NCBI GenBank assembly: GCA_017994815.1
Contig: JAGOJY010000016.1
Location: forward strand, 27,564-91,563
Source: Acidobacteriota bacterium
GTDB taxonomy: Bacteria > Acidobacteriota > Polarisedimenticolia > J045
Length of the DNA stretch: 64,000 nucleotides
Reading direction: 5' to 3'
Of the stretch, positions 47,222 to 54,620 are shown piece after piece (positions within the stretch are counted from its first letter, which is position 1; each line of letters opens with the position of its first letter). The notes beneath the pieces are model-generated. The model saw only the letters and a list, made by a program, of their open reading frames with translations. It had not been told where the DNA came from and searched no databases. The translations under genes and the position numbers were made by a program.

Positions 47222-49209
47222 TGCCCCCGGCCTCCGCGATCCCGCACGGGGAACCTCCCGACACGACGGTGCGCGTGCTCGTGGTCGACGACCGCGAGGA
47301 CAATCTGCTGACGCTCGGGGCGATCCTCGACGGCATGGGGCTCGAGCTGACGCTGGCGCGCTCCGGGGCCGACGCCCTGCGCTGCCTGCTGCGGTCGGAC
47401 TTCGCGGTGATCCTGCTCGACGTCAACATGCCGGGGATCGACGGGCTGGAGACGGCGGCGATGATCCGCCAGCGGCCCAGCTCCGCGCGCACGCCGATCA
47501 TCTTCCTGACCGCCGACCCGGAGCAGGTCGGCCTGCGCCAGGCGTACTCGCTCGGCGCGGTGGACTACCTCTTGACGCCGGTCGATCCCGGCGTCCTGCG
47601 CACGAAGGTCGGGGTGTTCGCCGACCTGTTCCGCAAGACCGCCGAGATCCAGCGCCAGTCCGAGCTGCTGCGCCGGGCCGAGGTCGCGCTGCGGCGCGAC
47701 GCCGAGCGCGCGCTGCGCTCGGCCGACGAGAAGCTGCGGCTGATGATCGAGAGCGCGCGCGACTACGCGATCTTCTCGCTCGACCTCGCCGGGCGCATCA
47801 CCAGCTGGAACTCGGGCACGGCCCGGATGTTCCAGCTCGACGACGCCGAGGCGCTCGGGCGCGACCACGCGCTGCTCCTTGCCGACGGCGAGGCGGAGGC
47901 CACCCTCGTCGGCGCGCGCGAGCACCGCGAGCGCGCGGCGCTGTCGGGCCGCAGCGAGCGCGACGCGTGGTACCGGCGCAGGGACGGCGGACGGTTCCTC
48001 GGCAACGCGGTGCTGACGCCGATGCACGAGGACGGCGCGATCGTCGGCTTCACCGAGATCGTGCGCGACGTGACGCAGGCCCGCCGGATGGAGCAGGAGC
48101 GGCTCGAGGTCGACCGACGCAAGGACGAGTTCCTCGCCGTCCTGGCCCACGAGCTGCGCAATCCTCTGGCCGCGATCTCGTACGCGGTCGAGGCCTGCCG
48201 CACGCCGGCGCTGCGCGGCCGCTCGCAGGACTCGATGGAGGTCATCGCGCGGCAGGTTTCGCACCTGGCCCGCCTGACGGACGACCTGCTCGACCTGTCG
48301 CGGCTGACGCGGGGCAAGGTCGAACTGCACCTGCAGCCGTTGGACCTGCGGCGCGTCGTCGAGCAGACCGTCGCCTCGGCGCGCGGCTTCGTCGAGAGCC
48401 GGGGCCACGCCATCGTGCAGATCACGCCGGGCGAACCGCTGTGGATCAACGGCGATCCCGTGCGGCTGGAGCAGGTGCTGGGGAACCTGCTGACGAACGC
48501 GGCGAAGTACAGCCCGGAGCCGGGACAGATCCAGGTCACGGCCGGGCGCGACGGCACCGAGGCCCGGATCGAGGTCCGCGACAAGGGGCTGGGCATCGCG
48601 CCCGAGATGCTGGAGCAGATCTTCGACATGTTCGCGCAGCTCGACAACTCGCTGGCACGCTCGACCGGCGGGCTGGGCATCGGCCTGACGCTGGCGCGGC
48701 AGCTGATGGCGCTGCACGGCGGGCGCGTCAGCGCCCACAGCGACGGCCCCGGCTGCGGCAGCGTCTTCACGCTGCACCTGCCGCTGTTGGCCGATGCGCC
48801 GGCGCCGGAGCCGGAGGCCCCCGTCACCCGCCGCGCGGCGGACGGTCCCGGCTCACGCGTGCTCGTCGTGGACGACAACCGGGACTCGGCCGACCTGCTG
48901 TCGGAGTTCCTGGCGCTGGCCGGGTACGAGGTCGCGGTCGCCTACGACGGCCTCGCCGCGCTGGAGGCCGCCCACTCCGTGCGCCCGCGCGTGGTCGTGC
49001 TCGACATCGGGCTGCCGCGGCTGGACGGCTACCAGGTCGCGGCGCGGCTGCGGGCCGAGCTGCCCGAAATCCGGCTGGTCGCGCTCTCCGGCTACGGGCA
49101 GGAGCGCGACCGCGAGCGGTCGCGGCAGGCCGGCTTCGACGAGCACCTGCTCAAGCCGGTGCAGCACGAGGTCCTGCTCGGCGTGCTCTCCTCGCTGGCC
49201 AACTCTTGA
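47221..49209 (+). CDS. REC-PAS-histidine kinase-REC hybrid protein
   Basis: This 662-residue protein overlaps the giant kinase by one base (TAATG). The order is an N-terminal receiver (VLVVDDREDNLLTL, Asp in LLDVNMPGIDG), a coiled region, a PAS domain (YAIFSLDLAGRITSWNSG, GFTEIVRDVT), HisKA (His310 in LAHELRNPLAAISY), HATPase (RDKGLGIAPEM, GGLGIGLTL) and a C-terminal receiver (VLDIGLPRLDGYQ). A receiver at the start suggests that it takes phosphate from the upstream kinase and relays it to a further partner. It is soluble. Confidence 0.93.
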
Positions 49210-49264
49210 TCGGCCGCCGCGCCCGCGGGGCCGGGGCGCGCTATCCTCTGGCGGGGAGAACCGC

Positions 49265-50941
49265 ATGGCCTTCGAGATCGTCTACGAAGTGGCCGGCAAG
49301 CGTGTCGTCATGCCGTTGGACAAGGACGAGATCACGATCGGCCGCGCGCCGGACTGCGACATCGTCATCGCGCACCACGCGATCTCGCGGCACCACGCGC
49401 GGCTGACCCGGCACGGCGGCACGTGGCGCGTGGTCGATCTCGGCAGCAAGAACGGTACGCGCGTCAACGAGCTCGCCGGGACGGACAAGGACCTGCGGCA
49501 CGGCGACCGGATCTTCCTGCACGAGGTCGCGCTGGTGTTCCAGGACGCGGCCTTGCCCGCGCCGCCCGCGGCGCGCGCGCCGCTCGGCGGGCCGGGCTGG
49601 ACCGGCGGCGAGACGATGTTCCGCTCGGCGACCGACTTCAGCCACCTGGCGAGCCAGGCCGGCGAGCCCGCGCCGAAGGTCGACCCGCTCGAGCGCCTGA
49701 AGAAGCTGGTCGCCATCTCCAGCCGGGCCTCGGAAACGGTCCTGGCCAGCACCTCGCTCGACGAGACGTTCCGTCGGATGCTCGAGCTGGTGTTCGAGTA
49801 CCTGCCGGTCGAGCGCGGCATGATCGCCTTGCGCGACGCGGCCGGCGAGCTGGTCCCGCGCTCGGTGCAGGACGCCTCGTCGCGCCCCGGCGCGTCCTCG
49901 CCGTTCGGCCTGTCGCAGTCGATCGCGAGCAAGGTGATCGGCGACCGCATGTCGGTGATCACGACCGACGCCCAGGTCGACGAGCGCTTCGCGCTCGGGC
50001 ACTCGATCGCGGGCCTCGGCATCCGCTCGGCGATGGCCGCCCCGCTGTGGCACGGCGACGCGGTGGACGGGCTGATCTACGTCGACACCACCAGCCGCAC
50101 CGGCGCGTTCGACGGGTTCGACCTCGACGTCCTGTCCGCGCTCGGCAACAGCCTGGCCGTCGCCGTGGAGCGCTCGCGGCTGCAGGAGCTGGCGCTGGAG
50201 AAAGAACGGCTGGAGCGCGAGCTGGAGGTCGCGCGCGAGATCCAGATGGCGATCGTGCCGTCGCGCATGCCGGACCTGCCGGGCTACGACATCGCCGGGC
50301 TGGTCCGGCCGGCCGAGCAGACCGGCGGCGACGCGTTCGACCTGGTGCCGCTGGAGCAGGAGCGGCTGATGCTTTTGGTCGGCGACGCCACCGGCCACGG
50401 CGTCGGGCCGGCGCTGTCGGCCACGCAGGTCCGCTCGATGCTGCGCGTCGCGCTGCGCCTCGGCGCGGGGCTGGACGAGGCGTTCGAGCACATCAACGAC
50501 CAGCTCGCGCAGGACCTCGCGGATCACCGCTTCGTGACGGTGTTCCTCGGCCAGCTCGACGCTTGCGCGCACGCCGTGCGCTACCACTCGGGCGGGCAAG
50601 GCCCGCTGCTGCTGTTCCACGCGGCGAGCGGGCAGTTCGAGTGGCGCGGCGCGACGACGATGCCGCTCGGTCTTTTCGCCGGCCTTCCGCCCAAGCCGCC
50701 GCAGTCGCTCGAGCTGGCCCCGGGCGACATCCTCGGGCTGATGACCGACGGTGTGTTCGAGTACCAGGACGCCGCGGGGACCGAGTTCGGCATCGCCGGG
50801 GTGGAGGAAATCGTCCGCCGTCACCACGCCGCGCCGATGGCCGGGCTGTGCCAGGCGCTGCTCGACAGGCTGCGGGAGTTCGGCCAGGGGCGCCCGCAGG
50901 GCGACGACATCACGATCGTGCTCGTCCGCCGACTGCCCTGA
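49265..50941 (+). CDS. FHA-GAF-SpoIIE protein phosphatase
   Basis: This 558-residue protein starts at ATG 49265, 55 bases after the kinase stop. It has an N-terminal FHA domain (EITIGRAPDCDIVIAHHAISR, SKNGTRVN), which binds phosphothreonine. A GAF domain (ISSRASETVLASTSLDETF, PLWHGDAVDGLIYVD) and a short coiled coil follow. The C-terminal SpoIIE/PP2C phosphatase has the metal-binding aspartates in TGGDAFDLVPL, VGDATGHGVGPAL, MTDGVFEYQD and GDDITIV. It is the type that dephosphorylates STAS anti-sigma antagonists. Confidence 0.92.
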   Translation: MAFEIVYEVAGKRVVMPLDKDEITIGRAPDCDIVIAHHAISRHHARLTRHGGTWRVVDLGSKNGTRVNELAGTDKDLRHGDRIFLHEVALVFQDAALPAPPAARAPLGGPGWTGGETMFRSATDFSHLASQAGEPAPKVDPLERLKKLVAISSRASETVLASTSLDETFRRMLELVFEYLPVERGMIALRDAAGELVPRSVQDASSRPGASSPFGLSQSIASKVIGDRMSVITTDAQVDERFALGHSIAGLGIRSAMAAPLWHGDAVDGLIYVDTTSRTGAFDGFDLDVLSALGNSLAVAVERSRLQELALEKERLERELEVAREIQMAIVPSRMPDLPGYDIAGLVRPAEQTGGDAFDLVPLEQERLMLLVGDATGHGVGPALSATQVRSMLRVALRLGAGLDEAFEHINDQLAQDLADHRFVTVFLGQLDACAHAVRYHSGGQGPLLLFHAASGQFEWRGATTMPLGLFAGLPPKPPQSLELAPGDILGLMTDGVFEYQDAAGTEFGIAGVEEIVRRHHAAPMAGLCQALLDRLREFGQGRPQGDDITIVLVRRLP

Positions 50942-51075
50942 CCGCGGCGGCGTGGACGGCGGGCGCGCGGCCGGAGTATGGTTCGGCCGGCGCTCCGGCT
51001 CAGGGGACGGCGAGGAGCGCCGCGGGCGGGCCCGGTTCCGGGGCACCGCCCCGCACGTCCGTTCGCGGCGGACGC

Positions 51076-51516
51076 ATGATCGTTGCGGAAGGGGAGTTCC
51101 GGCGCGCGCTCGACTCCTTGGAGGCGCTGTTCGCCTTCACGGCGGGGTTTTACGCCGAACAGGCGATCGAGCCGGCGCACCGGTTCGCGCTCGACCTCGC
51201 GCTCGAGGAGCTGTTCACCAACATCGTCAAGTACAACCCGCGCGGCGCCCCGGTGCAGGTGCGCCTCGAGCGCGACGGGAACCGGGTGACGGTCCAGCTC
51301 GTCGACGACGACGCCGCCCCGTTCGATGTCCGCCGCGCGCCCCCGGCGCGGGTCGACGCGCCGCTCGCGGAACGCGAACCGGGCGGGCTCGGCCTGCACC
51401 TCGTGCGGCGGCTCGCCGACCGCGTGGACTACGAGCACCAGGGCCGGCGCAGCACGATCCGCGTCCAGCGCACCATCGACCCCGGGCCCGAGGGCCCGGA
51501 CCAGGTTACCGGGTGA
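51076..51516 (+). CDS. RsbW-like anti-sigma factor serine kinase
   Basis: This 146-residue GHKL kinase starts at ATG 51076, a start with no clear ribosome site; an earlier start in the 134-base gap is possible. The ATP-binding boxes are ALEELFTNIVKYNPRG and GGLGLHLVRRLADRVDYEH. Such kinases bind or phosphorylate a STAS antagonist and release or hold a sigma factor. It is four bases from the STAS gene. Confidence 0.88.
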   Translation: MIVAEGEFRRALDSLEALFAFTAGFYAEQAIEPAHRFALDLALEELFTNIVKYNPRGAPVQVRLERDGNRVTVQLVDDDAAPFDVRRAPPARVDAPLAEREPGGLGLHLVRRLADRVDYEHQGRRSTIRVQRTIDPGPEGPDQVTG

Positions 51517-51520
51517 GGTG

Positions 51521-51826
51521 ATGTTCGAGATACGACGGGAAGAAGACGGCAGCCTGACGCTCAGCGGCAGGTTCGACGCCGCGCAGCTCGAGAAGGCCGA
51601 GGCGGTGCTGCAAAGGGTCGAGGAGCCCGTGACGGTCGACCTGTCCGGCCTGGATTACATCTCCAGCGCGGGGCTGGGGGCGCTGCTCCGGGCGCAGAAG
51701 CGGCTGGTCGCCTCCCGCGGGCGTGGCCTGCGGCTGGTGCGGCCGAACCGGCACATCCAGGACGTCTTCCGGTTCTCCGGCTTCGACCAGGTGTTCGAGA
51801 TCGACGCCGCCCCGGGAACGACGTGA
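51521..51826 (+). CDS. STAS-domain anti-sigma factor antagonist
   Basis: This 101-residue protein starts at ATG 51521 after a GGGTGAGGTG ribosome site. The STAS core has VTVDLSGLDYISSAGLGALL with the serine that RsbW-like kinases phosphorylate, and FDQVFEIDAAP at the C-terminus. With the upstream kinase and SpoIIE phosphatase it completes a partner-switching module. The gene order here is kinase then antagonist, reversed from the classical rsbV-rsbW order. Confidence 0.9.
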   Translation: MFEIRREEDGSLTLSGRFDAAQLEKAEAVLQRVEEPVTVDLSGLDYISSAGLGALLRAQKRLVASRGRGLRLVRPNRHIQDVFRFSGFDQVFEIDAAPGTT

Positions 51827-51829
51827 GCA

Positions 51830-51857
51830 CCAACTCCCGGGGCCCCGGCTTGTACTT
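51830..51857 (+). promoter_or_regulatory. Candidate ECF-type promoter or operator before the sigma gene
   Basis: CCAACT at 51830-51835 and GGCTTGTACTT at 51847-51857 lie directly before the ATG. The same two boxes at the same spacing occur at 53141-53168. Because the second box abuts the ATG, a transcript would be almost leaderless, and no ribosome site is seen. The spacing and sequence fit an AAC-type -35 and a TTGTA-type -10. That reading is inferred from the repetition, not measured. Confidence 0.55.
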
Positions 51858-52397
51858 ATGAGCGGAGCGGACGACGCGGCGCTGGTCCGAGCGTGCCTCG
51901 CGGGCGACACGCGGGCGTTCGACGAGCTGGTCTGCGAGCACGGCAAGGCGATCTACAACCTCGCCTACCGCGTGCTCGGCGACGCCGAGGAGGCGCGGGA
52001 CGTCGCGCAGACAACGTTCCTCAAGGCCTGGGAGAACCTGGAGCGGTTCGATGAGCGGCACAAGTTCTTCAGCTGGATCTACCGGATCGCGATGAACGAG
52101 GCGCTCAACGTCGCGGGCGGCAGCCGGCGCCGCGCGCCGCTCGCGGGCGATCCGCCGGCGCCGGGGCGCTCGGCGGAGGAACTCGCGGCGTCGAGCGAGA
52201 CCTCGCGCCAGGTCCAGGCGGCGCTGCTCGGCCTGGAACCGGACCACCGCCTGCTGATCGTGCTGCGCCACTTCTCGCACCTCGGGTATCACGAGATCGC
52301 ACGGATCGTCGGCGTGCCGGAGAAGACGGTGAAGTCGCGCCTGTTCACCGCGCGCCAGCTCCTGCGGCGCGAGCTGTGCCACAAGGGGGTCCGGTGA
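51858..52397 (+). CDS. ECF RNA polymerase sigma factor
   Basis: This 179-residue protein starts at ATG 51858. Region 2 is clear (YNLAYRVLGDAEEARDVAQT, then FLKAWENLERFDERHKFFSW, with IYRIAMNEALN). Region 4 has RLLIVLRHFSHLGYHEIARI and VPEKTVKSRLFTARQLLR. It is a typical ECF factor. Its stop overlaps the anti-sigma start (GTGA). The upstream box shared with the 53220 gene suggests autoregulation. Confidence 0.95.
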   Translation: MSGADDAALVRACLAGDTRAFDELVCEHGKAIYNLAYRVLGDAEEARDVAQTTFLKAWENLERFDERHKFFSWIYRIAMNEALNVAGGSRRRAPLAGDPPAPGRSAEELAASSETSRQVQAALLGLEPDHRLLIVLRHFSHLGYHEIARIVGVPEKTVKSRLFTARQLLRRELCHKGVR

Positions 52398-53137
52398 GCG
52401 CGCGCGACGATCGGCTCGAGCTGGTCCAGCGCGAACTCGACGGCGACCTGTCGCCCGAGGAGAGCCGCCTGCTCGCGCAGTGGCTCGCGGCGGACCCGGA
52501 GTTGCGCCGGGCCCGCGACGAACTGCGCGAGGTCACGGCGCTGCTCGACGAGGCCGGCGAGGTCGAGCCGCCGCTGGGCTTCGGCGCGGAGATCGCGGCC
52601 GCGGTGCGCGCGCGCACCGGGCGGCCGGCGACCCGGCGGTTCCCCGGGCGGTCCTCCGCCGCGCGGAGGATCTGGGCCGCGGCGGCGGGGATCGTGCTCG
52701 GCGCGCTCGGCTACCACCTCGTCGCCCGCCAGTTCGCGGAGGTGGAACCGGCCGCGGTCTCGGGCTCGATCGCCAACGCGCGCGCCGGCGCGCCTTTCGC
52801 CGATCTTCCGCTCGACGCGGGCGGCCTGCGGGGGCGGCTGGCCGCCAGCGCGATCCCGGGCGGGGTGCGGCTGGACGTGGACCTCGCCGGCGAGGGCGCC
52901 GTGGTGCTGGCGTTCGACCCGGCCGAGGTGCGGGTTTCGGAGTTCGCCCGGCTCGCCGGCGGGGACGCGGTCGTGAGCAGCCGCCCGGGCGAGTTGACGC
53001 TCGGGCCCGGACGCGTGCGCGTGCTCCTCGACTCCGCGGTGGGGGCGCGCCTGCGCTGCGAACTGCGCCCGCGCGTCGGCGCACCGGTCGGCGCGGGCGA
53101 GGTGGTTCTCGATGGAACGGGAGGGCCCGGCCGGTGA
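52394..53137 (+). CDS. Membrane anti-sigma factor, zinc-free
   Basis: This 247-residue protein starts at GTG 52394, overlapping the sigma gene. The N-terminal ~60 residues are helical (LVQRELDGDLSPEESRLLAQ), as in anti-sigma domains, with no zinc-binding cysteines. A membrane segment lies at about residues 93-110 (IWAAAAGIVLGALGYHLV), followed by a ~135-residue beta-rich extracytoplasmic domain. It should hold the ECF sigma at the membrane. A PrsW-like protease 4.6 kb downstream is a possible site-1 protease for it; this is inference. Confidence 0.88.
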   Translation: MSARDDRLELVQRELDGDLSPEESRLLAQWLAADPELRRARDELREVTALLDEAGEVEPPLGFGAEIAAAVRARTGRPATRRFPGRSSAARRIWAAAAGIVLGALGYHLVARQFAEVEPAAVSGSIANARAGAPFADLPLDAGGLRGRLAASAIPGGVRLDVDLAGEGAVVLAFDPAEVRVSEFARLAGGDAVVSSRPGELTLGPGRVRVLLDSAVGARLRCELRPRVGAPVGAGEVVLDGTGGPGR

Positions 53138-53140
53138 TCG

Positions 53141-53168
53141 CCAACTTCCGGGCCGATGGCTTGTACTT
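53141..53168 (+). promoter_or_regulatory. Candidate ECF-type promoter for the helical membrane protein gene
   Basis: CCAACT at 53141-53146 and GGCTTGTACTT at 53158-53168, identical in both boxes and in spacing to the copy before the sigma gene; the context GTGA upstream and CCGGG between them is also partly shared. It lies about 50 bases before the ATG at 53220, a normal promoter distance. Confidence 0.6.
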
Positions 53169-53219
53169 GGAGATGACGGCCGTCGCGATCCGACGCGCGG
53201 GCGTCCAAGGGGGTGAAGC

Positions 53220-54539
53220 ATGAAGCGCAACGTTTTCGCAATCATTGGCATCGTCGCCGCGGCCGTGATCGCCGTGATCGTGATCGGGCTGATGCGGCAG
53301 CCGCCGGCCGAGGATGTCGCCGGGACCGTCGGGCAGGTGACCAAGTACCGGGCCGAGCAGATCGGCGAAGGCGACGTGAAGCTGGGCGGCACGGTCGCCG
53401 CGCCCGAGGACGCCGGCTTCGCGAACCTCCTCGGTGACTCCACCACGTTGGCCAACATCGCCGCCGACCTGCGCAGCTTCACCCAGCTCGCGGCGAAGGA
53501 CAGCCTCGACGCGAAGGCCGTGGCCGGCAAGATCGAGACGATCGCCGCGGCGCTGGCCAACCACTCCGCCGCGCTCGAGCAGCGCTCGGCGACCGACGCG
53601 CACGGTTACCGCGACATCGCCGCGCAGCTCCTGGAGGCGAGCGCGAACCACCTCGACGCCAAGACGCTCCTCGCCGCGCGCTCGCAGCTCGACAGCGCGA
53701 CGAGCCTCCTGGAGGCCAAGAGCGCGATCGACGCGGCCTCGCTCAACGCGATCCGCACCCAGCTCGACGCGATCGTCAGCACGCTCGACAGCCAGGTCGC
53801 GTTCGTCGGTCCGCAGGGCTTGAGCCGGCTGCAGGTCGACCTCGCGGCCGCGACCTCCGCCGACGCCCTCGGCGCGGCGACGCGCGCTCTCGAGGCCCGC
53901 AGCCAGCTCGCGGCGAAGCGCCAGGCGCTCGAGGCCCGCAAGGCCCAGCTCGAGGCGATGTCGCTGCAGCAGCAGAGCGTCCTCGAGATGCGGCGCCAGG
54001 CGGGCGGCCGCTTCGACAACGTGTCCGCGCTCGACAACCTCGCCTCGGTCCTCGAAGGCGGCGCGGTCAACCTGCAGAAGCAGACCTTCCTCGGCATGCG
54101 CAACCAGCTCGAGGCGATCTCGCGCGAGCACGGCACGCTCGGCGCGATGCGCGAGGCGCTGGAAGCCTCCAAGCGCAACCTGGAGTCCAGCGCGCAGGCG
54201 GTGGCCGGCGGCGGGGCCGACAACATGAAGCTCAGCCTCGCGGCCAGCTCGCAGATCCTCGAGTCCAGCACGCAGGCCGTCGGGGAGCGGCTCGGCGCCA
54301 GCATGCAGGCCCAGCTCGGCGCGATGCAGCAGTTCATGGGCGCGAAGTCGCTGCCCGTCGGGCCGGAGTCGGTGAAGACCATCGAGGCGTACCTCGGCAG
54401 CATGAAGGCCGACCTCGGCGCGAACGTGCAGGCGATCGGGCCGGAGCGCATGGAGCGGCTGATGGCGGAGCTGGCTTCCGCGACCACGCGGTTCGAAGCG
54501 CGCCGGCAGGACATCCTGGGGGCGAAGACCCAGCTCTGA
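53220..54539 (+). CDS. Membrane-anchored long helical protein, unknown, probable ECF-regulon member
   Basis: This 439-residue protein starts at ATG 53220 with GGGGGTG upstream. The N-terminus is one membrane helix (MKRNVFAIIGIVAAAVIAVI), with the bulk outside the cytoplasm. The rest is predicted almost entirely helical, with heptad-like patterns rich in L, A, E and Q. Segments of the type LEARKAQLEAMSLQQQSVLE and LEASKRNLESSAQAV recur. It contains no cysteine. I do not recognise the family. Coiled-coil or alpha-helical-bundle structure fits an envelope scaffold or stress protein. The candidate ECF promoter suggests induction with the sigma factor. Confidence 0.7.
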   Translation: MKRNVFAIIGIVAAAVIAVIVIGLMRQPPAEDVAGTVGQVTKYRAEQIGEGDVKLGGTVAAPEDAGFANLLGDSTTLANIAADLRSFTQLAAKDSLDAKAVAGKIETIAAALANHSAALEQRSATDAHGYRDIAAQLLEASANHLDAKTLLAARSQLDSATSLLEAKSAIDAASLNAIRTQLDAIVSTLDSQVAFVGPQGLSRLQVDLAAATSADALGAATRALEARSQLAAKRQALEARKAQLEAMSLQQQSVLEMRRQAGGRFDNVSALDNLASVLEGGAVNLQKQTFLGMRNQLEAISREHGTLGAMREALEASKRNLESSAQAVAGGGADNMKLSLAASSQILESSTQAVGERLGASMQAQLGAMQQFMGAKSLPVGPESVKTIEAYLGSMKADLGANVQAIGPERMERLMAELASATTRFEARRQDILGAKTQL

Positions 54540-54620
54540 CGGTCCGTGTTGGGGACGGGCCGGGCGGGCCGCGCACGCGGCCCTCCCGGCTCGTCTGTCG
54601 GCCTGGCGTGGGAGGCGCCG

